Source: Sphaerolaimus hirsutus
Lineage: Eukaryota > Nematoda > Chromadorea > Monhysterida > Sphaerolaimidae
Assembly (NCBI GenBank): GCA_964036195.1
Contig: OZ038457.1
Coordinates: 6,599,147-6,663,146 of the forward strand
Length of the DNA stretch: 64,000 nt
Reading direction: 5' to 3'
The notes under the pieces were generated by a model. The model saw only the letters and a program-made list of their open reading frames with translations, was not told the origin of the DNA and did not search any database. Positions 12,701 to 25,433 of this stretch are shown here, piece by piece. Numbering within the stretch: the stretch's first letter is position 1; every line of letters begins with the position of its first letter. The position numbers were made by a program, and so were the translations under genes.

Positions 12701-15700
12701 CCCCTTACAATACACCAGTGGGACTACCTGCCAGCGACCCACTACAGTATGCGTTGCTGCATGTACAGTTGTTCATTTTTTTTAAACAACCCAAGTGTCC
12801 CAAACAAGTTTGCCACGCAACTGCATTATTAAATATGTTGTGAGAACATACCTGATATAAAATTGAGTCAGATTTGAAACCTAGTTTTGCTCATAAAATT
12901 GTTTTCAGTAGGGCACCCACCCCGTCCCATAAACAGCAGACCAAAAATTTAACTTAAAACCAATTTTTTGTTTCACACTTAAAAAGTTGGTTTACAAAGT
13001 TCACTAGGGAAGGGTCCAAGGTTCAAAGTTATGTAAACAACATGATCTCTAAAATGCCTCTATAAGGAAATTTATTTGGGGTGAATATTATGATGTCATA
13101 ATCACATCATCACAGGAACAAAATTTGACAAAATTTCCACTTTTTCATTCACCCCAAATAAATTTCCTTATGCAGGCATTTTAGAGGTTATGTTGTTTAC
13201 ATAACTTTGAACCTTAGACCCTCCCCTACCAACCTTTGTAAACCAACTTTTTAACAACCCTTGTTAAACAAAAAATTGGTTTAAAGTGAAATTTTCAGTC
13301 TGTTGTTTATGGGACAGGGTGGGTGCCCTACTGAAAAAATTTTAATGAGCAGAACTAGGGTTCAAATCTTATTCTATTTTATATCAGGTGTGTTCTCGCA
13401 ACATTTTTTTATAATGCAGTTGGTTAACAAACTTGTTTGGGAGACTTGGGTTGTTTTAAAAAAATGAACAACTTTATATGTGGTGACCCATGCAGTAGTG
13501 GGTCGTTGGCGGCCAACCACTGGTGTATTGTGAGAGGGGGTTGTTTGCAAGAAATCCCCCAAATTTCAGCTTTCTACCACCCTCACAGCTGGAGATATGG
13601 CCCTCGTAGTGTAGCCAATCAAGTGGCTGGTGAACTTGTTTGGGACACCTAAAAAGCCTCTAAAAATGTTTGCATATAGGGCGACCCACCCTGTAGTGAG
13701 TCGCCGCACCTTCCCCCATTGACACAGGCTAGCAGGGTGTTAGGACTATATACCCACTAAATATTAGCTTTATACCACTTCCATAGCCAGAGATATTGCA
13801 TCTGAAGTGACATTAAAAAATGGGTGGTGAACTTGTCCGGGAAGGTGTTTATTACACTTACTGGCCAAGAGGTCAGTTAAAAAATTCTGTTATTCACACA
13901 ACCAATCAATTTCTACAAAATATCAGCCACCCATCCAAATCTATCCATGTGGAGCAAAATTGGAGCGATTTTTACTCAACATCGCTTAATTTGCTCTATT
14001 TTGTCAATTGTAAACTTCAAAATTACATAAAATATATACCGTATTACCTCGAAATACCCCATGGGGGTTTATTATTTCGCCAGCAAAATTTGAGGGGGGT
14101 TGATTCGAGGGGGGTTTATTATAGGGGGGGGGGGGTTATTATTTCCTCGGAAATTTTCGTAAGGACCGTAGTAAATAGTAGGCATTTTCATACCCAAAAC
14201 AGGTAATAAATGTGTCCAACTCCAAACAGGATATATTTGGACATAAAAACGTAGATAGCTACACAAACTAGTCTATGTGTAGCTGCAATGCAAATTAACA
14301 GTAATATACATCATGTACATTGCATACATGACGTATTTATTATGTACGTGACGTACATCATTCCGAAGGGCGGGGTATTTCGAGGGGGGGTTATTATTTC
14401 CCCAGCCCATTTTGAGGGGGGTTAATTCGAGGGGGGTCAATTCAAGGGGGGGGGGATAATTCGAGGTAATACGGTACATGTTTATATACCTATTTTGCTT
14501 ATTTTAAACCTATTTTAGAGATTTTTTTCACATTTATGCATTTTATACAGTCGTCCCCGGGTTAACGGTTCCCCCGCTTATCGGGTTCCCCGTGTTAAGG
14601 GGTGGAATTCTGCAAAACGGGGACACGTGAGAACAATATTCCCCGGATTGTAGGTTTCCCCGCGTTCCCGGGTTATCGGGTGGAATTTGAGAAAAACATC
14701 CGCATTTTTATATCTAAAATGGCTCAGTTATAGGGTATTTTTAAGCAGTGAATGAAAACATATTGCATAGAATATCGAAGTTTCGAATATAATCAAATAA
14801 TCGACTATATTTTTAGTTTGAATATCCAAAATTGTAAAATATGAGAAATATCGACTACTTTCCTATCGGATATCGATCTTTTTTCCTGTTAAATTTCAAA
14901 CTTCTAAACATTGTGTCCCCCGGTTATCGGGTTCCCCGCATTATCGGGTGACTTTTTAAGAATTTCACTTCACCCGATAACCCGGGGATGACTGTACCTT
15001 AAAATTCTCACCAGACAAATTTTCAGATATCTATCCCTCTGGAGGAACGATGTGCTATACATCCAGCCCCCGCGAGTGTCAAAATCCTGGACACCCCTAT
15101 TCACCCCCCATCACAAACCAAGTGCTGCTGTTGATTGAACCCCCCTCTAGTCGGCCTGGTAGCAACCTGCTGGTTCGCAGCGGGCACGGGCTTGGTAACG
15201 TGCTGGTAGCCGGGCGGCGGCTTGCGTCTGCACAGCACCGGGCGGCCGGCCGCGCGCAGCACGAACCGCGTCGACTCGAACGGGGTGCCCTCGACGATGA
15301 TCGTGGCGCGCCCGTGCAGCCAGGCCGTTTGGCCGCGCTGAGGGGTGGGGCGGGGGTTGGGGGCGGTTAAGAGAGACTTTGGAGAATCCTTTGCGTGAAA
15401 AATTGAGGGAGAAAACAGCTGTTGAAGCTTTTATTGTTGAAAAAAGGGATAATGAGCTTTTGGCGGGCCTAAAAACAAATTACTTTTCCAGAACATCAAA
15501 ACATTTGGGGGAGTGAGCTCCTCTAAATTCTCCCCCCCTGGATTCATACATGGTAAAATAAAAATTTGCGGTTTGATAAAATGAAAATAATGTAAATCAA
15601 TAAACCTTGAGCACATTGGGCGATTCAACCAGGGTGGCATATATAGGCTTCGGCCACAGCCACGCGGCACTCTCTAGATAATTACCAATAGTTCTGCAAA

Positions 15701-18700
15701 ATAGGTAAATGAATAAAATTAGTCCGCAAAAAAGTTTACAACAAATTAAACCGACTGCAACGGCCTCAATCCGATCGGCGTCTTTTTGCAGCCCTTCATA
15801 TGTGCATCCAAAAGTCCTTTCAGCGAGAAAGTCTCCCCACAGATAGGACATTCGTATTTGTGGTTGCTCGGTCGCGGCGGGTCCATGTCGGGCGCGTCGG
15901 CCGGTATTTCATGCTCCTCTCTGAAAAAGATGTTACGTTTGAATAATTATTCAACGTTACACATTGCGCGTTTTAATATACCAAATATTGGCACATTTTT
16001 CCGCAGGAAAATGTATCTACGGGGTTGGTACGGTTCTTATCAGCCAAAATCATGTAAAAAAGCAACAACGAGCATCTCTGACATCTGTCCCTTTCCGACG
16101 CCGCCGAATCTTTTCAACCTACGTATTTTTTTTCCTGATAGAAGAGCGCCGCTCTATTTCTTTCGTCAACTTTATTTACCTGCCGTTCTACTGGAGCTGT
16201 CGCTCTATTAGAAGAAACACGGTACCAGCTCAGAATTATCAAACCAACAGTCATTTTACCGCACACCCACAAATTTACCCAACCAGTCAAAAGTCCTCAA
16301 ACCACACAACTCACAGATAATGCTCGCACATATCGCCCCAGTGTTTCCTGGTGGCGGTGCAGTAGCCGCACTGCCAGCGCCTGCCCGACATTTTGTTGAT
16401 CTGGTGCGGCCGGCGCTGGTGCGCGTCCAGCACTAGTTCGCTGTCGGTCTTGAAGCGGCACCCCGTACATTCGTGCACCAGGTCGTGCTGAGGGGGGGGG
16501 GGTTGGGGTTGGGCGGGTGGTTTAGGGGGGGTGTGTGTGCGGTGGTTTAGGCCCACACACTAGTTGACAACTAGATAAGTGTCAACTAAATTTTGGTTAG
16601 TGATGGGATTTCAATTGTCCTTCATGATAGAGCAAGAGCATAGTTAACTTTCATTGCTTCAATTAAGTGTGAGGCTTTCAATATTTTTCTGTGATTTAAG
16701 TGACATTCAGTTGACATTTATTTGCGATGTCAACTAGTGTGTCAAGAATGTCAAGAGATGGGTTGGAAAAAAACGTTTTTTTTAACGCCATGTTTTTTAA
16801 AAGCTCCCATATATGTTCCTGGGTCAACATACATAGGTATTTCAGACAAGTGACAATACTCTGTGATGTTATACATGACCATATAATGGCTGTGGAGCCA
16901 TGGGATAGCATTATAAGTGGTGATTTGTGTCAAAAATGTCCATTTTTGTCGACATGTTCATATATCGCCTTATAGTCGAATGTTCGTGACTTCAAGTGAC
17001 GTTTGGCACGGAATAGTGATCAATCAAGGTTTTAAAAGGAGGTTGTTACTTTGAGAGTGATGTTACACACTGTGGAGGTACATGGAAGCACATTACCTGA
17101 ATATTATATACTATAGCAACATATGACGGCTTATTTACCCATGGTAGCACATAGAAATGGAAATCGAAAATGTCACAAAACCAATAAAAACAACCACCAA
17201 TGTTAATTCGTGTGTGAAATTGCGCGCTTGCGCGCAAAAATTTTGCAAAATACCTTGTGCTTAGTACTAAAAATTTTGGCCGATGTTTAAAAAAAAAACG
17301 TTTCGGACCTCGTGTTTTTTTAAAAAAACAACGTTTTTTTATTATAAAGAAAACGTTTTAAAAAAACATCGGCCAACCCTAGTCAAGAATGTCAAGAGTG
17401 TGCGGACACAAGAACAGAATGTCAGCCGCAAAAAGTTGCATTTATAATAAAATAACCCCAAAACCAACCAAATAACCCTCATTCCACTGGGCCAACTGCT
17501 CTCTGAGGGGCTTCAACTGTGTACAAATCGTCTCCCATTGTGTCTCATCCGCGGGCTTCGCAGTCAGCGCGGTGCGCTTATCAATTATGTCGCTATATAC
17601 GTACTCCTGCACGATGTCCATGCCCAGGCTGTAGGTGGCGTACGCGAAGCCGGGCGTCTGGGTTGGGGACATTTTTTATGGTTACACTTGGTTTTTGGAA
17701 GGGTGCCAGCTGTGTATACTGGTCGGACTTGTACAAAGTGAGCTACAGTACTTTGATGAAAAAAAGAATTTATAAGAAAAGGATATTTTGGGATTGCTAT
17801 TCAGGCGAGATATGGTAGATTTCATTGTAAAGTATGAAGTATGTAGTAATGGATTATAGCTGAAATACCTCGGTGACTGCGCGCATTTGCAACCGATCCC
17901 GGCGCTCTTTAGCTGATACGGACACTTGGTCGGTGCCGAATTCATCTTTTCTGTACGTTTTGATGTCCGTCTCAGCTTCGTAACAGTTTATCAGACCAAC
18001 AACCTGCGCGGGATATTTTTATGATACAATAAAGAATAAGACACTTATTGCAGTGTTGCTAATTCCCTTGTAGTACTTTGTAGTGTTATAAATAGCCATA
18101 GCATTCTATTTGAGTGGAGATTTCTACCCAAAATGTGTACTAAGTCTCCATAGTAGACCACTGCTAAATTATTTAGAATAAATAATCAATCTCATGTTGA
18201 TTTTGGCAGTCTCCAATAGGGGGGGGGGGGGTAAGTGTTCCCCCCGCCAACGCGTCAGTACCCCAAATATGACACGGATAGCTTCCCCACATTCAATACT
18301 TGTCGAATTCTTGAAAACAACTGGAACCCACACTAGGGTTCAAACGGGACCGCGGTCCCGGTACATGGTTCGGCAAAAAGTCGGGACTGGGGCGGTCCCG
18401 GTCCCGGTCCCGACACCCCAGTCCCGGTCCCGACAATTAAAAAAGCCAGTCCCGGTCACGGTCCCGGTCCCGACCACCCAGTCCCGGTCCCGGTCCCGGA
18501 ATTTTAAAGCGGTCCCGACAAGGGATGGTGAAAACGTATTTTTCAAAAAAAATTTGCCAGAAATGGCACTTTTCTAAAGCGATTTTGTAGGAACATCTAA
18601 AAAAATTTTTGCGCGCGAGCGCGCAAATACCCAGCCAATGATAACTGTATTTTTTCAGAATGTGACAGTGTTAGAAAGGTCTCCAACATGATTCTAGTAC

Positions 18701-21700
18701 GAAATATAGGTATATAAAGATACCTATATTGTAGACGTTGGCGCCAACGCCAGCGCCAATACTGGCATGGCGTTGGCACCTACAACTGGTGCCGCCCCCC
18801 CTCCCAAAAAAATCCTGCGTACATTACGTTTCATCATATATTCACAACTTCAAGTGAAGATGGCAATGGAATACTGCTTGAATAATGTTATAAGAAAAGG
18901 CTTATACTTTGAGAGTGGTCCTTCACACAGTGGAGGTGTGTGGAACAACATTGGCTGGATATTACATACCAATAAGGTTCAAACAATACCGCGGTGCCGG
19001 TACCTGGTTCGGCAAATCCCAGTCCCGGTCCCGACCCCCAGTCCCGGTCCCGGTCCCGACAATTGAAAAAAGCCAGTCCCGGTCCCGACCCCCCAGTCCC
19101 GGTCCCGACATAAGAAAATTTCTGGTCCCGGTCCCGGTCCGAAAAACTGGCCCCGTTTGAACCCTAACCCACACACACACAACAGAAAGAAATTCGACTC
19201 ACCTGCGACGGGGGCAAAATAATCGAATTGGGGAACACCACAGGGTCCTTAGAAGTCTCCGGGTCGACGGCATCAAGCACAGAAGTCTCGGCACCGGAAC
19301 CCTCATTTGTCAATCGCTCCAGAAACGTGCAAAACATGTCCGTCAGCCGGTACTCATCCAAGCCGATGGCACTGGCGGGACTGACGTTGTCGCCGGTCGA
19401 CGCAAACTCCGCCCACTTTTCCCTGATCGTGTCGCTGGTGAAGGTGACCCGCGGCGGGACGGGTTCCCTCGGGAGTGAGGGACCTTCGCCGCCGCTGCCC
19501 CCGCTCATATTGGCTTTGTTTGCGGCCATTTTTGCAAGTGTCGACGCGCTTGAAGATTTCCTGCGGCGTAAATGAACTATTGAAAAGTTTCAGAGTCGAC
19601 AGGAAAAAGTACTGGACACTCAATGCTAGATATTCATCTATTCGCCAGACTTGTTCAAGTCACTGAACTTTTATCAAAGTATATGTATGTGTAACATACT
19701 ATTTTACACACCCCTGGGTACAGAAAACTACCGGTACTCATGGTATTCATATGAGTAAAATACTTTTTACAGAAAAATGTAACAGCTAATACTTTTTACA
19801 TGTGAGAGCGATTTTTACACTGAAAGACACAACAGATGCTTTTTTAATTTTATTATGTAGTATTTTATAGAAAAATGTTATAGGTAGGTTTCTTTATTTT
19901 AGCAACAAAAATTTCTGAACTACATTTTCTACACACGTGTACTTTTCAAAGGTAAGCACACTATGTAAATGTGTTTACCAACTATCCGGGAATATGTTTT
20001 TTTCGAGTAAATCTAATTACACTTTTACAACTGTGATATTCACCACCCTCCCCCAAAAGAACCCCCCCCCCCACTCCCAACCAACCCCTTCAACCCCAAG
20101 CCATATCCATTACTATCGGGCCTGATACTCCTGCCCTTGAGCGTGTCGATGTACGACATGGTGGACTTGAACGCGTCGCTGAACTCCGCCGCTTCGCTGT
20201 CCGACGTGGACACCACCTCCTCGTCGTCGTCGTCGCTGTCGTCCCGGTCGCTCATGTCGTTCAGGACGCTTTTCCGCCGCCGCGCCAACTCGATTTCTAC
20301 GCGGCTACGCTTCGGCGGCAGGGTGGACGTTTTTCTGGGGGGGGGGGGGGTGTTTTGGTATTTGCATGGATGGATGATGGTAAAATGAGCTGAAAATAGA
20401 TCGGCGCTTAAACTCTTTTCACATGTGTACAAGGGTTACAGGGTACATGTGCCATTAGAGCTATATATTTTAAAGGTATCTCGGACTGTGTACATGTCCA
20501 GAACCCACGGGTCGCGAATAGGGGGTTCGGGCGGTAACCCCCAATCTATCTATCCCGGAGGCCACCCAGATAACTTTCTATCCCAGAAGCAAAAGTTTTG
20601 GCTACTACCCCTGAACCCGCTCATTTATTCAGCTATCTATCCAACCCCCAAGTGGGTAAAATTCAAAATACCCCTGACAGAACTTAAATTCTAAAGCGTG
20701 CAACGCTACATCCCATCAAACACCTCACATTTACAGACTACGCCACCCACTACCAGCATCAGAAATTGTACCAAAAAACTTCGATTATAAACCAACGTCT
20801 TAAAATCATTGTCGCCATCGCCGCCGCTGCTATCATCCAAAATCACACTGTCCCCGGATGCGGATCGTTTTCGCTCATTCGAAGGCCCTGGCAGCTCTAA
20901 AATTGACTTGTCCAAATCGTCAGCCTGTCCATTTGGTTCTTTTTGCACATCAGGCTCCTCCTTTTTCGGATTTGCGGAGGTGGAGCTTGGCGGTTCAGTT
21001 TGGTCAGCAGTTTTTGAACAACACTGAACATTTGATGGATCTGATGCAGGCGTGGAATCAGCTGGAGCGGGGGTTTCGTCAGGTTTTTCAGTTTCGCCCT
21101 GTTTGTCAGTTTTGTCCTGTTTTTCAGTTTTGTCCTGTTTTTCAGTTTTGTCCTGTTTTTCTGGTCCACTTTGTTGCGTTTTCTCAGCTGCGTCAGGTTC
21201 TCCGTTTTCGCCATTTACAACAGTTTCTTGTTTTGCGTCTGAATTTGAGCATGCTGTATCTTCTGTAGTCTCTTTTTGCGCCGTTGCTTCGCTGTCCATC
21301 TCGTGATTAGTGTCTGTTTCCTTGGTCGTACAGTTGGTCGTCGAATCGGCACCCGTTTCTGGCACTTTGCCAATCTCTGGATCTTCAGTCGTTGGTATTG
21401 GCGAAAGCGACACATCCGGCGGCGGCGAGAGCAATTTCGACGCTGAAAAATTGACGCGTTTTTTTAATTTAAGCCAGTTATACTTCCAAATGTCGAATGG
21501 ACGCAAAAATAAAAAGAGCACTAACATCGCCTGGTCAGTCGCCTCGGCGAGTCGAGAATTCCATCGGGATCGGGTCCAGACACGGCGGGATCAGATGCGT
21601 GGTTCTGTGGGCGGAGTTAAATTTTTACGATTGAAAATAAACGCACCATAAAAGTATACTACCTAACGATAAAGGGCCAAAAAATTCCCAAATGGACGCT

Positions 21701-21998
21701 AGATTCTGAATGTCTAAGGTGGTACCCGGATTGCGGAGTCAAGAGTGCGGATTGGCAACCGCCGCGTAACGAAGCTAAGAAAGTAACACCTACCAATCAG
21801 AGAAAACAAGACGTCAAAAATCCCCCAAAACAAGCCAACCTCAGTATCATTGCCCGATTTCTTGGGGGTGCCTTTGCCCGACTCGTCGGGCAGCGGCAGG
21901 TGACCTTCGGAATCGGCCGCGTCCAGCCCGTTGCTCTGCTGCTTGTCGGGCGTCGGCATCGCGTTAAACGGGCCCAACAGCTGGCCCGAGCACGACAT
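9794..21998 (-). CDS. mep-1: MEP-1-like C2H2 zinc-finger protein, 15 exons
   Basis: Exons in transcript order: 21794-21998, 20797-21442, 20129-20334, 19203-19576, 17869-18003, 17469-17657, 16315-16487, 15762-15920, 15606-15693, 15119-15337, 12028-12199, 11354-11619, 11167-11265, 10652-10873, 9794-10129. All phases agree, giving about 1162 aa. The N-terminal third is acidic and low-complexity, with repeated KQDKTE units. Exon 4 ends with PNSIILPPSQ, the block preceding the conserved core of C. elegans MEP-1. About eight C2H2-type fingers follow: HECTGC..H..H, WQCGYC, YECPIC, YDCELC, GCSKC, GRCKQC, YSCDVC, YTCTPC. The block GLERHLLLSHGLVTPDLL matches the family closely, and the end GTITLD resembles its ITLDD tail. 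In worms MEP-1 is nuclear, binds MOG RNA helicases and the LET-418/Mi-2 complex, and represses germline genes in soma. Exon borders 1-4 are the least certain, and two donors there are weak. Confidence 0.85.
10191..10299. mobile_element. Short hAT-like MITE (CAAGGACGTATCC family) in a mep-1 intron
   Basis: 109 bp with ends CAAGGACGTATCC and GGATACGTCCCTG, flanked by the exact 8-bp repeat CATTTCTG. The inside is almost only G and C runs. Longer relatives are at 47728-48173 and 52708-53086. It lies in the last intron of the mep-1-like gene. Confidence 0.85.
10936..11100. repeat. Fragment of hAT-like MITE in a mep-1 intron
   Basis: Starts TAGGGATGGCC and continues with the poly-T/poly-A arms and the 'ACACTAGGTATTT..GCGCAATTTCAC' segment seen in the TAGGGTTGG/TAGGGATGG families. 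No right end is seen before exon 13 of the mep-1-like gene. Confidence 0.5.
12402..13849. mobile_element. 1.45-kb fold-back element in a mep-1 intron
   Basis: Flanked by TA. The left end AACACCTTCCAGGACAAG is the near complement of the right end CTTGTCCGGGAAGGTGTT. The inverted repeat continues nearly to the centre around 13110: AAATTTATTTGGGGTGAATA at 13069 matches TATTCACCCCAAATAAATTT near 13148. The motif CAAGTTCACCACCCA recurs within each arm. No ORF of note. It sits between mep-1 exons 10 and 11. Confidence 0.8.
14039..14474. repeat. TA-flanked G-run MITE (CCGTATTACC family)
   Basis: Complete copy bounded by TA, with perfect CCGTATTACCTCGAAATA/GAGGTAATACGG ends and an internal ACATCATGTACATTGCATAC palindromic core. 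It is intronic in the mep-1-like gene. Confidence 0.85.
14475..15118. repeat. Intronic 'CCCCGG(G)TTATCGGG' repeat
   Basis: From about 14550 to 14995 motifs such as CCCCGGGTTAACGG, TTATCGGGTGGAATTT and their complements recur, ending in ACCCGATAACCCGGGGATGAC. This looks like an element of about 450 bp with inverted ends (GTCGTCCCCGGGTTAACG / CGATAACCCGGGGATGAC). Non-coding, inside a mep-1 intron. Confidence 0.55.
16550..16746. repeat. 'CACACTAGTTGACA' inverted-repeat element
   Basis: Begins GGCCCACACACTAGTTGACA and ends with ATGTCAACTAGTGTGTC, an inverted repeat. Relatives are at 4346-4530, 28366-28525, 34933-35932, 37965-38015 and 54933-55156. It lies in a mep-1 intron, 50 bp from exon 7. 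Confidence 0.65.
16758..17381 (+). mobile_element. hAT-like MITE (TAGGGTTGG family), copy B
   Basis: Ends ATGGGTTGG (one change from TAGGGTTGG) and CCAACCCTA. The flanks GTCAAGAG and GTCAAGAA form an 8-bp target duplication with one mismatch. Inserted in a mep-1 intron beside the preceding inverted-repeat element. Confidence 0.8.
18334..19166. mobile_element. GGTCCC-rich hAT-like element in a mep-1 intron
   Basis: Starts TAGGGTTCAAACGGGACCG and ends CCCCGTTTGAACCCTA, with the exact 8-bp flank ACCCACAC on both sides. Long arrays of CCCGGT/GGTCCC and GTCCCGAC occupy both arms (18350-18520 and 18990-19150). The middle (about 18530-18970) holds a different repeat with GCGCGCGAGCGCGCAA and a GGCGCCAACGCCAGCGCC block. 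A related element is at 49125-49740. Confidence 0.75.
19690..20128. repeat. Intronic 'AGTAAAATACTTTTTAC' repeat
   Basis: Motifs such as GAGTAAAATACTTTTTACAG, TGTAACA and GTACTCATGG resemble the stretch at 30045-30175. It looks like a degraded dispersed repeat. The remainder of this mep-1 intron shows nothing else. Confidence 0.4.
20497..20692. repeat. Fragment of 'CTATCTATCC' repeat family
   Basis: Contains ATCTATCTATCCCGGAGG, GCTATCTATCCAACCCCC and AAGTTTTGGCTACTACCC, the complements of motifs in the intact element 40358-40853. Intronic in the mep-1-like gene. Confidence 0.5.
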
Positions 21999-24900
21999 GC
22001 GGCCCGGACAAAGAGACCAAAGCTGAACGCGGATTTTAGCTGGCGCTGAAATTTGGCAGCCGGTCGTCGTTTGCGAAACAAAATTGCGACGATCTGATTC
22101 GAATTTGAATAGCGGATGGCCGCGAAAAAGGCGAAAAAAATAAAAATCGGAAAAAGGTAAAAATTCGCCGCTTCGCGTCTCGTTCCGAGCGGCACGAGGC
22201 GGCGAGACGATGTCCCGAAAAATATTGAGCCGCTGAAATTATTTTTCGCAACTTATGTACCCTCAAACATTTACGTCCCGCCCACACGATTTTTGATATT
22301 CATTCATCCCGGCTAAATAATAATAAAAACATCATTTTCCACCGTCAAGCAACCGTTTTATTTAAAAGTGGTAAAATCTATCATAAAAAAGAACAGGCAA
22401 TTAATTGAGATAAACAGCGTGAATTGACCCACTTCAAAAATCACAGATGCCCTTATGATTGGTCAGAAATGACGTCATACTATGCGACATAACTCTAACA
22501 AGACACAAAATTCCGCATGGGGGAATAGGGGCTAGCGCCACAGCATTTGCACACTGCTGCTGTGCGCATAGTGCAATGTGCACTAGTGTTGGTAAAAAAT
22601 CAATAATTTGCATGTGGGGTATGGGGGGCACACAAATCAGCCAGTCACAGTGGCATCATATGGGTTGTGCAGCACAGGCAATTTTACATTTTTTGAAAAT
22701 ACTGAGGTGTCAATATTTTTTTCATGAGTTTACAGTTTTAGTTTACAATTTTGAGGGTTTACATTCATGTGACACAATCAATGCACATATGAATGTGTGT
22801 AACATATCACATGTGAAATTGAAAGATTTCAGTCAAATTCAAAATTCCTTGTGCAAAAACAAGATCATTGCCTAAAGAACACACACACTAGACTCATCAA
22901 ATTGCTATACTTCCAATCCTGAAAGGAAATTTTCCATTTCTACACTCTACTGAAATAACAACGCAGAGAGCTGTGTTGGAAATAAATTCATTTCAAATAG
23001 AAATACCTAGGTACTAAAATTGTACCCTGGCAGTGTGGTACTATTTCAATAATACATACAGCAAGGCAATGCAGATAAATACACGGATGGGTGTATGGTA
23101 GTTTTACATGCATGTCATGGGCAGAAAAAGCAAACATTACCATAACCTCCAGAAGGAAAATGGTATGCAATTATTTTATAATGTAAAACCTCATTTTATT
23201 TTGGCTAGTGCGTAATATCATAATTCCTCAGTACCATATATAGAGGATCCAGTTATCTAACCCAGTCTATCAAAAGCTCTGGAAAAAATTGAAAGATTGA
23301 ATAATTTTTATGGTGTTGCAATTTTACACAAAATGAAATATTTGCTCCAACTGCAATGTTGTTGTTTTTTTCAATTCTACACTATTCCCAATGATAACAA
23401 ACAATCATTTTCAAACAATAGCCAGTTTCATGCAAAAATAGGTAACAAACTTTTCTTAAAAAATATCAACTAAATAACAAAAAGTACAAACCTAATTTTT
23501 TATTTACAATGTCATTAATTTGTCCAGGTGTACATTGTTATCACTCTATATAAAAAATTTCCATCCACCTCAAAATTAATTATCCCCCGCCCCTCACATT
23601 CAAAGTCTTACGGTAGTGCGGCGCGGGCGCGCCATTCTCAGCGCCACAAAATAAACTGGCGTCTGACATTGCGCCCACGTGCGCTTGCCAACGTTGAACT
23701 CTGAGGCGTATGCGTAAAACGCGTATATGCGATGGCAAGACTCAATTTTGTTGTAAATTGAAAAGTGCGAGTTTGTTTAACGTGCGTAAAATGTGCATTT
23801 TATTTATTGATTCGATGTTTATGTGTTGACGGGCGAATTGGTCCGTTGGTCAATTGAATAGTGGGGTTGGAAATTCAAGTTATTTTCGACCGTTTTCGTG
23901 AGTGCTAAAAATATTCGGAGTATTTATCAGAGTATTATATCAGCCGAAAAATAGTATCTCTTATTGTCATTCCTAATTATTTTTATGTGCAACAATTACA
24001 ATAAAAAAATTTTTTCACGTAATTTTTAGATTTTTCGGAATTCATTCACGTAAACTTACATCAGTGCAACCACGAAGTTTCCCAACCATGGCAAAGTTCC
24101 AGTTTGAGACAAACACAATTCACAAAAAAAATCAAATCTCCAAAAGAAACAACTCCGAAAGCTTAGAGCGTAGGGCCATTGTACCACACTAGTTTTCTAT
24201 CAAAAGTTTTAAAATTAGGAAAACACATAAATTAGCGTTGAAGCGTGTGAGTGTGTCTTTTATTTTAATATTAATTTTTAATCCCCACCAACAGTAGTTG
24301 ACAGACGCGTTATTCTGGTAAACTTGAATGGGTTTAAAGCTGATTTACGTTTCCTAATTTTTTCCCCGAAATTTTGGGAGAACACTAGGCTGTGTAGAGC
24401 CAATAAATTCTTAGGTAACTAATTAGGTTATCATTTTCAACTTGGTGTTTTTTGAAGGTGTTCATCTCAAGCTGAAGCTATCCCCAAGCACCTTTCTGGT
24501 TTTTGGCGCCGGCAAAGTATTTACCTAAAAGTAGAATGTCCGTTTCCCATTTTGGCAAGATAAGCATGCCGTTGTTGATATTGCAGCAGTTGATTGAACT
24601 GACTACAAAATAAAGATCAATCAACTAGGTACTTAAAAATATTTACCTAATTATTATCTGTAATGTGATGATTGCAAACAGCCACATAGCCCTGTTCGAG
24701 CTGGCATAAGAAACCCTGGCACCAAATAAATAGGGTTAAACATGACTGAGGCCTTCTGTGCATGTTTACCCGGTGTGCATGTTGACACTTATTTTCACTC
24801 AAAATCACTAATTTCCATACCTTTTTATAGATTTTTTACCTTCAAAATTACTAGTTCATGTGTTTGATTGTCGTTTTTCAGCTGTTTTTTTGTAGTATAT

Positions 24901-25309
24901 GTGCTTATATACCCATTTTTAGTATTTTTCACCTACTTTTTGTGGTTTTTTGACCTTTTTTTCTACATCACGAAAAAGCCTATATATTGAACCCCCAAAC
25001 CCCCTAAATTTTTCCCAGCTATCTATCCTTCCAAAGGAGCGATTAGCTATCTATCCAACCCCATGGAGGGTCAAAATCTAGAATACCCCCGACATGCACA
25101 GCGGGTAAACATGCACAGAGGCACAGGCCCGTTAAACATTTGGGCTACCCTAAAAAAATTAACAAAGGAGTCAAATGTGCTATGTATACCGTATTACCGT
25201 GTTCCTCAAATCGCTCCCGTCGCCGGAAATATCACCAAGTCAGGGTGGGCCAGGACAAAAATCCCCCCCCCCACGTTTCAGAATGGGTTTAATGAGAATG
25301 TGAGAGCGG
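21999..25309. other. Upstream flank of the mep-1-like gene, no further gene seen
   Basis: 22000-22300 is the immediate 5' flank and may include the promoter or 5' UTR. A short CpG-rich block lies at 23612-23770. A 'CTATCTATCC' repeat fragment lies at about 24990-25100. Small ORFs have no family resemblance or splice support. Confidence 0.35.
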
Positions 25310-25433
25310 GTGCCAATCCCAGACCCAGCAAAATGCCCTGCAAACGTACGTTTGCCATTTTGCAGGGCATTTTCCATGGCCTTTTGACACTTTGCACGAC
25401 ATATGACATTTTACAGGGTCTGGGACTGTCCCC
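25310..25433. mobile_element. Hairpin MITE (GTGCCAGTCCCAGAC family), free copy
   Basis: Ends GTGCCAATCCCAGACCC and GGGTCTGGGACTGTCCC, flanked by the direct repeat AGAGCGG. The interior is a hairpin around CAAACGTACGTTTG with arms AAAATGCCCTGC/GCAGGGCATTTT. The same element forms introns at 30478-30827 and 55551-55743. Here it is intergenic, so it is a transposing unit and not just an intron. Confidence 0.8.
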
